DNA from: Turneriella sp942492915
GTDB lineage: Bacteria; Spirochaetota; Leptospiria; Turneriellales; Turneriellaceae
Reading direction: 5' to 3'
Assembly: GCA_942492915.1 (NCBI GenBank)
Contig: OW818662.1
Location: 1,550,001 to 1,614,000 of the forward strand
Length of the DNA stretch: 64,000 nucleotides
Of the stretch, positions 25,434 through 33,891 are shown in pieces. The notes beneath the pieces were generated by a model. It did no database searches. It was given only the letters and a program-made list of their open reading frames with translations, and was not told where the DNA came from. Numbering within the stretch: position 1 is the stretch's first letter; each line of letters starts with the position of its first letter. A program made the translations under genes and the position numbers.

Positions 25434-28313
25434 TTATACATCCCCATTTCTCTTGAGGCAAACCAGCGCGATGTCGTCGTTGAGCGCGCTCGGGCCGGGC
25501 AAATCGAGGCGGGTACCGGTAAAGTTTTCGACCGATTTCGCCAGCGCCTGCAGCACATCGTGCGCTGAAGCTTTGCCGCTCTTTTCGAGTACAGCCTGAA
25601 TGCGGTCATACCCGAACTGTTCGCGGGCGCTGTTCATCGCTTCGCTGAGGCCGTCGGTATACTGCACAAACGTTTCCCCCGCGGCGAGCTTCAGCTTTTG
25701 CACCTCAATCGTTGTGGAGAAAAAATCGTTATCGTCCATACCTAGTGGCATACCGCCCGCTTCGAGGTATTTGGATTTTCCCGACGCCTGCAGCAGCAAT
25801 GGTTTCGAGTGCCCGGCTGAAACGTATTGCATCTCGCCAGTTTTCAGATTATAGAGCGCGAGAAAGAACGTGACGAAGATATTTGCCGGCGTTTCTTCGT
25901 AGAGTTGTTCGTTGAGCTTTAGCAGAATCTGCTTCAGCGAGATTTCCTTTTCCCGTAGCGCCGCGTGCAATTGCGAACGCGTGATTGCCATGACAAGCGC
26001 CGGCCCGACGCCATGGTTCGAAACATCACCCATCGCGATCGCCACCAGATCGTTACCGAGGCCAATATAGTCGAAGTAGTCACCACCCACACCCGTCATC
26101 GCCTTATAGAAGCCCGCAAGGTCTGCCCTGCCCTTCAGATTTTTCGGGACGTCTGCAGGCAGCAGACGCTTCTGGATCTCTTCGGCTGCCATAAGTTCAC
26201 CGCGCATCTCTTCGCGCTCTTTTAGCCCTTCAACCATACCGTTGAGGCTTGAGCCAAGGGTTGCGAGTTCGTCGTAACCTTTTGCATCGAAAGTGACGCT
26301 GAGATTACCGTCCCGAACCAATGCGGATGTAGAGCTCAGCGAAGCTATGCGCCGCACGGCAACGCCGGAGAAATACCATGCAGCAAAAATGGCAAGCACT
26401 GCAATAACCGACAGAAAAATGACAAGCGTGCGCGTCGCGTCTTTGATGCGATCAAGCCCCTCTTGCTTATTAATGATCGAAACGTTGAAGCCCACGACGT
26501 TATCACGCAGCAGTAGTCGCGCGAGACCTTTCGCGTCATTGACGGGCATTGTGTCGAGTGAATGCATATAGTCTTCCGCTTCAGTGCGTGACATCGCGAG
26601 CACTCCACCGGCAAGCGGAGACGCCTGGCCGCGGGGCACCGGCATTTCGGTTTCACTGCGCGCATCGTAGATGAACTGCCTGAGCAGAGCGAATTCACGA
26701 TCGCGCTCTTTGCGCCCGATTGAAGTTTTGAGCACTTTATCGAGGGCGCTCTGTTCTGAAACGAGGCTTAGCCTGGTTCTCGCGAGCAGAGCCGCATTTC
26801 TTAAGGACAAGATGGCTTCAAGTACCTCGAGTTCACTGTTGCCCACGAAGCTCGCCTCTGCGCTGTTCAGATCTTGCAGCACCCTGTCGGCATCGTCATA
26901 AGCCTTTTTCTGCGTCTCGATCACAAGTTCGATCTCATCTGCGCTCTGCTCTGCATCTGACTTTTTCTTTAACTGTATAGCCTTGAGTTTTGCCTCATTC
27001 TCTTTTATGGCCTTAGCCGCTGCGTCGCGCGCCGCGCGTCGTTCTTTGATTTTTGCCTGTATGGTATCAAAATGCGCCTTCTCTTTCTCTTTATACCGGG
27101 TAACCTGCAGAATCTCGGCGTCACGCTTTTCAGCCATCTTGCGGTATTCGCCGGCGATCTGCATAAAATCAGGGTCTTTGAAAGGTGGTATAGATTTTTC
27201 GCGCAATACCTTCAGGCGCTCGCCTTTGCGGTCGGCAATTTCTTTGAGCAACGCGACATATTTCTGGTCGACCGTGTCAAACTGTGCGAGAAGGTCTTCA
27301 CCTTTTTGCTGGTACGCGAGTATTTTACGCGCACGTTCGACCACGGGACGATTCACGTAAATCGGCGAGAAACGGGCTTCATGCGGCATCGACCGACGAA
27401 TATATTCCACAGTGTCACGGGAGTCGTTCTGTCCGGTAAAAAAATCCTCACGAAAGGCCTTAAAATCTTCCTGCGGAAAAAGTATATCTTCGGCTTTACG
27501 ATCGCGGGTCTGATCGAGCGACCTGAAGAAGCTCGCGGTATCGAGCAACCGCGGGGCAACTTTGTAATCAGCGTAATCTTCATTGCCATAACTCACGATG
27601 CGTATCGCGCCCGGGCGAAAACTCGCCTGCTCAAGGCGATTCACGAACAGTGGTTCGAACGGCTGCCGCAACTGGCCGATCAGCACAGCCTTCCGCTGCG
27701 ACAGAAGAGACTGGTATTTCTTTTCTCTGGCTTTTTCTGCCGTTTTGGATTCTGCCGCGAGTAGCAGCTCTACTTCGGCCACACGGGACGCGTTTGCCTT
27801 CCATTTGGCAAATTGCACCGCGGGCACATTTGAATTTAATGTGAAATCGATAAATGACTTTAACAGCGTTTCGAATTCTTTGAGATTCTTTTCTGTCAGA
27901 TAGGCGCTGAAATAGGTGTCGAACCGCTGCGCCTGGTATGTGTATTTGACCTTGCCGCCAAACGATTTGACGAGACTGCGCCAGCGGTTGCCAAAACTCT
28001 CTTCGCGCACCAGTACGGTCTTCTTGAACTGTTTTGCCCTTGCAGTATTCTGTTTGAGGCGAATTCGAAAAACTTCGAGTTGTATCAGGCCCTCAGCAAT
28101 GCGGTGCAATTCGCCAACGTTGTGTGAGATCAGGTTGAGCGGTACCTTGACCTCGTTGTCGAGAGACTTACCCAGCTCTTTCTTCTGCGTAATATAACTT
28201 AAAGCAAAGCTCAGAGCGAGCAGTGACGTGACGAAAAACAATGTAAAGAAAGTCAGCTTCAGACGAATACCCGGCGAAATGCGCGGCAGAATACGTAACC
28301 AGATTTTTTTCAC
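25434..28313 (-). CDS. Membrane-bound PP2C-type (SpoIIE/RsbU) phosphatase with large sensor region
   Basis: A 959-residue protein, GTG start. A first membrane helix is at about 20-42. A periplasmic or extracytoplasmic region of about 585 residues (43-627) includes a long charged coiled coil (about 385-470). A second helix is at 628-650, then a HAMP linker at 651-703 and a SpoIIE-type PP2C domain at 705-955, with AAEEIQKRLLP, GVGGDYFDY, MGDVSNHGVGPA and YTDGLSEA. Such phosphatases dephosphorylate a STAS anti-sigma antagonist. It lies two bases after the anti-sigma-type gene and in the same run as a STAS gene. The sensor region is unusually large and not assigned. Confidence 0.92.
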   Translation of the reverse strand: MKKIWLRILPRISPGIRLKLTFFTLFFVTSLLALSFALSYITQKKELGKSLDNEVKVPLNLISHNVGELHRIAEGLIQLEVFRIRLKQNTARAKQFKKTVLVREESFGNRWRSLVKSFGGKVKYTYQAQRFDTYFSAYLTEKNLKEFETLLKSFIDFTLNSNVPAVQFAKWKANASRVAEVELLLAAESKTAEKAREKKYQSLLSQRKAVLIGQLRQPFEPLFVNRLEQASFRPGAIRIVSYGNEDYADYKVAPRLLDTASFFRSLDQTRDRKAEDILFPQEDFKAFREDFFTGQNDSRDTVEYIRRSMPHEARFSPIYVNRPVVERARKILAYQQKGEDLLAQFDTVDQKYVALLKEIADRKGERLKVLREKSIPPFKDPDFMQIAGEYRKMAEKRDAEILQVTRYKEKEKAHFDTIQAKIKERRAARDAAAKAIKENEAKLKAIQLKKKSDAEQSADEIELVIETQKKAYDDADRVLQDLNSAEASFVGNSELEVLEAILSLRNAALLARTRLSLVSEQSALDKVLKTSIGRKERDREFALLRQFIYDARSETEMPVPRGQASPLAGGVLAMSRTEAEDYMHSLDTMPVNDAKGLARLLLRDNVVGFNVSIINKQEGLDRIKDATRTLVIFLSVIAVLAIFAAWYFSGVAVRRIASLSSTSALVRDGNLSVTFDAKGYDELATLGSSLNGMVEGLKEREEMRGELMAAEEIQKRLLPADVPKNLKGRADLAGFYKAMTGVGGDYFDYIGLGNDLVAIAMGDVSNHGVGPALVMAITRSQLHAALREKEISLKQILLKLNEQLYEETPANIFVTFFLALYNLKTGEMQYVSAGHSKPLLLQASGKSKYLEAGGMPLGMDDNDFFSTTIEVQKLKLAAGETFVQYTDGLSEAMNSAREQFGYDRIQAVLEKSGKASAHDVLQALAKSVENFTGTRLDLPGPSALNDDIALVCLKRNGDV

Positions 28314-28315
28314 TA

Positions 28316-28822
28316 TTACCCCTTTACACCGGCTGGTGCTGAATCACCCCAATCGCGGCGCAGCGTCAGCACGTTTTGCCCGTCTTCACTGCGGCGGTAG
28401 CTGCAGTCGAGTGTCGTGAGCGTCATGAGACCAACGCCGTTTTCAAGACCCTCTTCATAGTAGAACTCTGTATCACTTTTGTGTTCGAGCGGATTGAATT
28501 CTATACCGTTATCGCGAATTTCGAACTCCACGTGCTGGGGATTCTTGCGCATGGTCAGCTGAATTTTCGCCTTCGCGAGGGCACCCTCGTCGGGATAACC
28601 GTGTTCGACAATGTTTGCCACAGCCTCGTCGATAGCCAGAATAATGCGGCTCTGTTGTATCGAGTCGAGCCCCTGTTCGGCGTTCTCAGCCAAATCTATA
28701 CGCTTTGTGGAATCGAGAAACGCGCGCACCGCCTCGCGTACTCCCTTGAGTTCGCTCAGGTCACCGGAGATCGTGAGTGCAATCTCGGTACGCAAATTAT
28801 AAGTCGCCGCCCCCGACGGCAT
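28316..28822 (-). CDS. Anti-sigma-type serine kinase (RsbW/HATPase_c_2)
   Basis: About 168 residues, or slightly fewer. It has a GHKL fold with the N-box ILAIDEAVANIVEHGY (about 60-75), the G1 motif IRDNGIEFNP (about 103-112) and a G2-like GVGLMTL (about 130-136). These proteins bind and inactivate a sigma factor or other partner and phosphorylate the STAS antagonist. The start is uncertain: ATG 28822 lies inside a palindromic repeat, lacks a good Shine-Dalgarno, and a TTG nine codons on is possible. The likely ancestral start, ATG 28918, overlaps the STAS stop but now reads into a stop codon. Confidence 0.85.
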   Translation of the reverse strand: MPSGAATYNLRTEIALTISGDLSELKGVREAVRAFLDSTKRIDLAENAEQGLDSIQQSRIILAIDEAVANIVEHGYPDEGALAKAKIQLTMRKNPQHVEFEIRDNGIEFNPLEHKSDTEFYYEEGLENGVGLMTLTTLDCSYRRSEDGQNVLTLRRDWGDSAPAGVKG

Positions 28823-28918
28823 CCATGCCGGGCATCGACTTAGAAACCTCGTGTCTCATAAGGCGCGGCCCCCGACGGCATCCATGCCGGGCGGCGACTT
28901 AGAAACTTCGTGTTTCAT
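28800..28918 (-). repeat. Two 43-base palindromic repeats in a 59-bp tandem at the anti-sigma gene start
   Basis: Two copies of a 43-base imperfect palindrome lie at 28800-28842 (outer arms TAAGTCG/CGACTTA) and 28859-28901. Both contain CCCCCGACGGCATCCATGCC and are spaced 59 bp apart. On the minus strand each is preceded by a near-identical start (ATGAAACACGAAG at 28918; ATGAGACACGAGG at 28859). Both frames end quickly at TGA or TAA. The first ATG overlaps the STAS stop as ATGA, which looks like the ancestral coupling of the two genes now interrupted by the element. Confidence 0.8.
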
Positions 28919-29262
28919 AAATTCTTTTCGCCTTCGGCGAGGTTCGCGTAGACTGCGACGCGCTTGGTGAAGAACATAAGGTCCATAGTGTCGCGCACTT
29001 CTTTCGTGAGCGATGAAAGCGCCATTTTGCCGCCTTTGTCTTTGAGCGCCTTTAAGGTGGCGTTCAGCGCGCCGCAGCCCGCTGAAGAAATATACGTGAG
29101 CCGGGCCATGTCGATCAGCAGCGATTCGACGCCCTTTGCCACAATCTCATCGAGCTTTGATTTGAGCGCGGGCGTTGTCTTTGCGTCGAGTTCGCCCGCC
29201 ACTTCGAGCACGGCCTTCTTGCCTGTTACGCGCTCGTCGATCTTGATCTGTGCATCTGCCAT
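28915..29262 (-). CDS. STAS-domain anti-sigma factor antagonist (RsbV-like)
   Basis: A 115-residue single STAS domain. The phosphorylatable serine is in the loop YISSAGCGAL (about 57-66), the hallmark of SpoIIAA/RsbV proteins; the strand-helix order VLEVAGELDAKTTPALKSKL fits. In its dephosphorylated form such a protein frees the partner of the RsbW-type kinase. A good Shine-Dalgarno (GGGGAAAC) precedes ATG 29262. It sits directly upstream of the kinase and phosphatase genes, completing a partner-switching set; no sigma factor gene is nearby. Confidence 0.93.
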   Translation of the reverse strand: MADAQIKIDERVTGKKAVLEVAGELDAKTTPALKSKLDEIVAKGVESLLIDMARLTYISSAGCGALNATLKALKDKGGKMALSSLTKEVRDTMDLMFFTKRVAVYANLAEGEKNL

Positions 29263-29281
29263 AGTTTCCCCGTTAAATTCC

Positions 29282-30196
29282 CTAAGCCTTTTTCATTAGT
29301 TTCCAAAGGTCTTTCTTCGTTATGACGTTGTAAAGCATGCGTTCGAGGCGGTCAATTTCATAATAATAGCGGATATTGGGATTTCCCTCGAAAATATGCG
29401 CGTATTTGCGGATCATCCTCACCGCGACGCGCAGGTCGCCCTTCATGATACCCTGAGAGATGCGGTAATAGAGGTCGGTCGCCAGCAGCGCATTCAGCGA
29501 GTCTTCAAACGTTTTATCGCGCGCTTTAAGTGCATCGATAACCTTACGCACATCCTTTTCAGCATAGTCTTCTGCGTCGCTGTATTCGATCATGTACCGC
29601 GAGAGCATTTGGCCCGCGCGCTTATAGTTATCGGCGCGCGACGCGATCAGAATCTGCTGGTACAGGCGCTGTATTTCACCGCTGATGCGAGCGCGTTCTT
29701 CGGTCACGCCGAGCTTCACGGGTTCGAGCGCCTCTGCGATCTGCGCGTCCTGCATGTTATTGAGTTCGCGGTCAAAAAGATACGCGCTGCGCTCAGCTTG
29801 CTGCTTTTGCCAGTCAGCCAGCGGGGATTTTAAAATGGAAATAAGTTCGGTCGCTTCGGGAGCCTCGCCCACCTGCGGGACAACCTGAATTACCTCAAGA
29901 AAAAACAGCACTGTGTCGCCAAACACCGACAGATTCTCAGCCATCGCCGCACCGATCATGCGCTTGCAGTTCGGCGCCAGCGTCGACCTGTAGGCCGGGT
30001 TCTTCAACTCACTGCGCAGGTGCTCGAGCGTCTTTCGCGCATCTCCGGGGCGCCTCTCCCAGGCAGACGCATACAGCGGATCATAGACGAACTTCTTGAA
30101 GTTGTTTTTGCCCGACTGCGCGAGCAGACGCACCAGGCGGTTAAGTTCCTGAGCCTGCTCAGAGCGTGATGGTATCAGCGTGTAGAGATCATCCAT
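29282..30196 (-). CDS. Unknown helical protein upstream of the STAS gene
   Basis: About 304 residues from ATG 30196 (a TTG at 30226 would add ten). It is helical and charged with no signal peptide or membrane segment. The N-terminal half has RSEQAQELNRLVRLLAQSGKNNFKKF, and the C-terminal half has repeating helices (AGQMLSRYMIEYSDAEDY; KGDLRVAVRMIRKYAHIFEGNP). This may be a TPR-like or alpha-solenoid scaffold. It starts the run that continues with the STAS, anti-sigma-type and PP2C genes, 19 bp before the STAS start, so it is probably part of the same operon. No known family is recognised. Confidence 0.7.
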   Translation of the reverse strand: MDDLYTLIPSRSEQAQELNRLVRLLAQSGKNNFKKFVYDPLYASAWERRPGDARKTLEHLRSELKNPAYRSTLAPNCKRMIGAAMAENLSVFGDTVLFFLEVIQVVPQVGEAPEATELISILKSPLADWQKQQAERSAYLFDRELNNMQDAQIAEALEPVKLGVTEERARISGEIQRLYQQILIASRADNYKRAGQMLSRYMIEYSDAEDYAEKDVRKVIDALKARDKTFEDSLNALLATDLYYRISQGIMKGDLRVAVRMIRKYAHIFEGNPNIRYYYEIDRLERMLYNVITKKDLWKLMKKA

Positions 30197-30293
30197 GGTG
30201 AAGCGGTCAGGGTAACGCCCCAGCAACTGACGACGCGGACAAGAAGAAATTGCCTTTTCAAACGCAGGGTAACTCGATCTCAGGTCTTAACCC

Positions 30294-31700
30294 ATGGATT
30301 ATCGCAAAACCAAGATTATCTGCACTATAGGACCAGCCACCAATACGCTCGATAAAATTAGGCAGCTAGCCGCTGCAGGTATGAATATTGCGCGAATCAA
30401 CATGTCGCATGGCGATCACAAAGCACATCTCGAAGTTATTCAAAAAATCAAGTCTTACAACAAGACTGCGGCGATGCCCATTGCCATTCTGCTCGATACG
30501 CAAGGGCCTGAAATTCGTACCGGTGACATTCTGCAAAATTTCACATTGAATGTGGGCGACGTCATCGAGATTACTGCCGGGTCAGAAAACAGCGAAAGCC
30601 AAAGTGTTATCACCGTCAACTACCGCGACATGCTCAAAGACATGAAACCGGGCGACCGGATCACGGTCGATAACGGCATTATCAACCTCGACGTCGTCGA
30701 AAAGACAGATTTCGGTCTGAAATGTAGAGTGGTAGACGGCGGCGTCATGAAATCACGGCGCCATATCAATCTGCCGGGCATTCGCGTTAACCTGCCTTCG
30801 ATTACCGCAAAAGACGTACAGGACATCATGTTCGGTATCAAGAACGATGTCGATTTCATCGCCCTCTCGTTCGTGCGCACAGCCGCCGACGTCGAAGAAT
30901 GCAAGCGCATGGTTGAACGCTACAACGGCCATGCGCAGGTAATCGCGAAGATTGAAGATTCACAGGCGGTGACAAACTACAAAGAAATCATCGCTTCGTC
31001 ACATGGCGTCATGGTTGCGCGCGGCGATCTGGGCGTCGAGGTACCGATCGAAGAGCTGCCGATTATACAGAGGCGTATCGTGAAAGAATGTGCGCTACAG
31101 GGGAAACGCGTGATCGTAGCCACGCACCTGCTCGAATCGATGATCGAAAACCCGATACCGACTCGGGCCGAAGTCACCGACGTCGCTAATGCTGCCTATG
31201 AAGAGGTTGATGCTGTGATGCTTTCGGGCGAAACTGCGGCGGGCAAATTTCCCGTCAAAGCAGCCGAAATGCTCGATAAAATTCTGAAGCGCATCGAACG
31301 CACCGGCGGCATTGGGTGGTCGCGCGATTTCAAATCAGACGACGTGAAAGGGGCTTTCGCCGAATCAGCCGTTGAACTCGCCGACCAGCTGAAGGCAGAT
31401 GCCGTCGTTGTCTTCACCCGCCGCGGACTCACTGCTGATTTTGTCACGGCCTACCGCCCCAAATACGCCACCGTATTCGCGTTCACGAATATGTCGCAGG
31501 TACGGCGCAAACTCCTGCTGAACCGCGCATGCTACCCCTTCAGAATTGATTTTTCTTCAGACCCCGAGCGAACTATAAAAACGGCCTTCAACACGCTTGC
31601 CAAGAAGAAAATATTGCCACCGGGAAGCCGCATTGTTATTGTTTCTGATATCATCGCCGGCAGCGAACGCGTCGAGTCGATACAGGTAAGAACACTCTGA
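30294..31700 (+). CDS. pyk: Pyruvate kinase
   Basis: A 468-residue glycolytic enzyme that transfers phosphate from phosphoenolpyruvate to ADP. The N-terminal KIICTIGPAT and MNIARINMSHGD, the active-site stretch VIAKIEDSQAVTNYKEI (Lys in the Mg/PEP site), and the later MVARGDLGVEVP, TRAEVTDVANA and VMLSGETAAGKFP are all present. Length is normal, and the C-terminal regulatory domain is complete. It is divergent from the unknown helical gene with about 97 bp between starts, and the following adenosyltransferase starts 16 bp after its stop. Confidence 0.97.
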   Translation: MDYRKTKIICTIGPATNTLDKIRQLAAAGMNIARINMSHGDHKAHLEVIQKIKSYNKTAAMPIAILLDTQGPEIRTGDILQNFTLNVGDVIEITAGSENSESQSVITVNYRDMLKDMKPGDRITVDNGIINLDVVEKTDFGLKCRVVDGGVMKSRRHINLPGIRVNLPSITAKDVQDIMFGIKNDVDFIALSFVRTAADVEECKRMVERYNGHAQVIAKIEDSQAVTNYKEIIASSHGVMVARGDLGVEVPIEELPIIQRRIVKECALQGKRVIVATHLLESMIENPIPTRAEVTDVANAAYEEVDAVMLSGETAAGKFPVKAAEMLDKILKRIERTGGIGWSRDFKSDDVKGAFAESAVELADQLKADAVVVFTRRGLTADFVTAYRPKYATVFAFTNMSQVRRKLLLNRACYPFRIDFSSDPERTIKTAFNTLAKKKILPPGSRIVIVSDIIAGSERVESIQVRTL

Positions 31701-31716
31701 AGTAATTACAATCCAA

Positions 31717-32283
31717 ATGAAAATATATACGAAAACCGGCGATCGCGGCGAAACCTCTCTGTTCGGCGGCGGGCGCGTGAAAAAAAACGACCCGCGCGTC
31801 GCTGCGTACGGTGAAATCGATGAGCTGAATAGTTTTATAGGTCTGATGCTCGTCAACCTGGGTGACCGGGCAGACTCGGCCCACTTCAAGGCAATGAACG
31901 AAATACGGCATCTGCTGCAGGCAATGCAGAACCGGCTGTTCGACCTTGGTGCAGAGCTCGCGGTGGGCGATGAGAAATTTCTGGGCAAATTGGCGAGGCG
32001 CATCACTGAAGCTGATACCGAGGCGCTCGAGCACGAAATTGACCGCATGCAGGCACGGCTCAAACCACTGACCAATTTTATCTTGCCAGGTGGCAGCAAA
32101 GCGGCAGCGCATGCACATGTATGCCGCAGCGTCTCGCGCCGCGCAGAAAGAGCCATGCTCGTCACAGACTCAACGGCGCCGCATCTTATTGCGTATGTAA
32201 ATCGCCTGTCAGATTACTTCTTTGTACTGGCGCGCTACTTGAATCACCTGACCAGCACTGCTGAGCCCGAATGGGAAAAGTAA
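31717..32283 (+). CDS. ATP:cob(I)alamin adenosyltransferase, PduO type
   Basis: A 188-residue enzyme that attaches the adenosyl group of ATP to cobalamin to make coenzyme B12. The N-terminal signature KIYTKTGDRGETSLFGGGRV is at residues 2-21, YGEIDELNSFIGL at about 35-47, and the C-terminal CRSVSRRAER and VNRLSDYFFVLARYLN (about 137-175) complete the PduO/MMAB-type fold. Length is normal. It lies 16 bp after pyk with no visible Shine-Dalgarno, and its stop is 16 bp from the stop of the convergent hemerythrin gene. Confidence 0.95.
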   Translation: MKIYTKTGDRGETSLFGGGRVKKNDPRVAAYGEIDELNSFIGLMLVNLGDRADSAHFKAMNEIRHLLQAMQNRLFDLGAELAVGDEKFLGKLARRITEADTEALEHEIDRMQARLKPLTNFILPGGSKAAAHAHVCRSVSRRAERAMLVTDSTAPHLIAYVNRLSDYFFVLARYLNHLTSTAEPEWEK

Positions 32284-32299
32284 ATCGGTTTCAAAGCCT

Positions 32300-33427
32300 T
32301 CAGTGCGCCCTGAGCCGCGCCGAGACATACATGAAGATCAGGGTTTGTTCCCTCGACAATACGATATTCTGATCACGAATCAGCAGGCGTGAAGCGTCGA
32401 GGCTTTTTTGAGGTTCTTGCTGGCAATACCTCGCAAATTTTGTGTCTTCAATAACAATGTGCGTTATAAGCCATTGCCGCATGATAGTGATCAGGCTGCT
32501 CAGCGAATGGTGGTTACCTGCCTCGTAATCGATTTTTAACTTAAAGACAGTCCTTTTGAAATCTTCGTGCAGACTGTGATGGGGCGTTTCTTCTTTGTAA
32601 CCCAGTCTCTGCATCAGCGCCTCTTCGCATCCGAAGTGGACGTCAACATACGCAATGAGTTCAGCGAGCGTGCGTTCGAGCAATGCACGGCGCTGGTCAA
32701 AATTGATGTGAAGCATACCCTCAATCTCAACGATCAGCTTGATGAGCCACAGGTGCTGAATATCGATCAGGGGAATCTGTGTACGAATGTCGAAACGCTT
32801 CCAGAGAAGAAATATGTCATTCAACGTCTCTTTGCGCACACCTGGAATCACTTGCCGGTCGATGATGAGTTGACGATAAAGCAAGGTATGCGTCGACTCG
32901 TCTTCGGCAACGGGGTCTTTGAGTACTGCGCGCGCAAAGTCGTTAACATTAGCATGTTTCTTTACGAGTACGGCTTTCCATTCAGCATTCTCAACCTTGA
33001 CATGCCGCACAAGCCAGGCCCGCATAAACTTAACGAACGCCTCAGCCTTTTCGTCAGCTATGTCGGCCGCCGGCAAAAATGTCTCGTGAAGTTTTTTCAG
33101 GATATCAGCGTGTTCTGCGAGCCGCACGCCCGACTGCGGAAATTCCGCAACCTGCATGATCGTCTCTTCAAGCTCCAGGTGCTTACGCAAGAACCCCAGC
33201 AGCTCTCTCGCGTAACCCGTCAGCTTGGCTCGCCTGGCGTTACTGGCAGGCAGGGGTAAAAGAATTTCAAGCCGGTATATGAGTGCAGTTATCCATAAGT
33301 GTTGCGCGTCGATAAGATCAGACGAAAAAGTCAAATGCTCTTCGTTCCAGCGATCAAAGAGCAATTCAAGAAAATAGGGATCAAAAACTTCAGGGGTAGA
33401 AAATCCGCTGGCATCCGTTTCGCTCAC
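32300..33427 (-). CDS. Double hemerythrin-domain protein
   Basis: A 375-residue cytosolic protein with two hemerythrin-like four-helix domains (about 25-155 and 205-340) that can bind oxygen through a di-iron site. Domain 2 has the full ligand pattern: His225, His264/Glu268, His283 with His287, His323 and Asp328. Domain 1 keeps His43, His83/Glu87, His106 and His142 but seems to lack one His (Arg102 in its place) and has Asn147 where an Asp is usual, so it may be degenerate. Its GTG start overlaps the PilZ stop (GTGA), so the two genes are coupled. A sensor or oxygen-binding role beside c-di-GMP genes is inferred. Confidence 0.85.
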   Translation of the reverse strand: MSETDASGFSTPEVFDPYFLELLFDRWNEEHLTFSSDLIDAQHLWITALIYRLEILLPLPASNARRAKLTGYARELLGFLRKHLELEETIMQVAEFPQSGVRLAEHADILKKLHETFLPAADIADEKAEAFVKFMRAWLVRHVKVENAEWKAVLVKKHANVNDFARAVLKDPVAEDESTHTLLYRQLIIDRQVIPGVRKETLNDIFLLWKRFDIRTQIPLIDIQHLWLIKLIVEIEGMLHINFDQRRALLERTLAELIAYVDVHFGCEEALMQRLGYKEETPHHSLHEDFKRTVFKLKIDYEAGNHHSLSSLITIMRQWLITHIVIEDTKFARYCQQEPQKSLDASRLLIRDQNIVLSREQTLIFMYVSARLRAH

Positions 33428-33804
33428 GACTGGGCTCCTTGCCCCGATGCTTGTAACGATGCGATGAGCTCAGAGAGCACGACCCCCGGATCAAATGCGA
33501 TGCCCGCCTGAAAAATCGCGCCCTCAGCGTCTCTGACTTCGCGCACCCACATGACGCGGCCGCGAAAATTCATCTGCAGCGCCGGATTCAGGCTCTCTAC
33601 TGATCCGACTACTGCATCACCTGCCGCAAGCGCCGGGCGGCCCCCTGCGTTTCCCAGATTGATGCGCAGGCCACCAGCTGAAATATCTTCAACTATACAA
33701 TCAAGCCCCTGCGGCTGGTCGAAACGAATGCTGCAATCGAGCGAAAAATGCAGTCTTGCTCTCTGCGCCTTTCTTTGTTCGTTTTCTGGCTTCGATGACG
33801 TCAC
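33424..33804 (-). CDS. PilZ-domain c-di-GMP receptor
   Basis: A 126-residue single PilZ domain, GTG start. The c-di-GMP contact motifs are visible: RKAQR near residue 11 and the DISAGGLR loop (about 44-51). PilZ proteins bind c-di-GMP and change partner activity. It is coupled by overlap to the hemerythrin gene and lies just upstream of, and divergent from, a very large GGDEF/EAL protein that could make or remove the ligand. Confidence 0.9.
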   Translation of the reverse strand: MTSSKPENEQRKAQRARLHFSLDCSIRFDQPQGLDCIVEDISAGGLRINLGNAGGRPALAAGDAVVGSVESLNPALQMNFRGRVMWVREVRDAEGAIFQAGIAFDPGVVLSELIASLQASGQGAQS

Positions 33805-33891
33805 GACTTTGCCCTAAGAGAGGTTAGTCAGAGCAGCGTCAAGCACTTGGCTGGCCGGAACTTTCGCTTTACCCGCAAATGATACCTTACG

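Noticed and set aside
28859..28918. Independent small genes at the two repeated ATGs
   Set aside because: Both frames are about 20 codons, lie within repeats and end at in-frame stops; better explained as displaced starts of the kinase gene.
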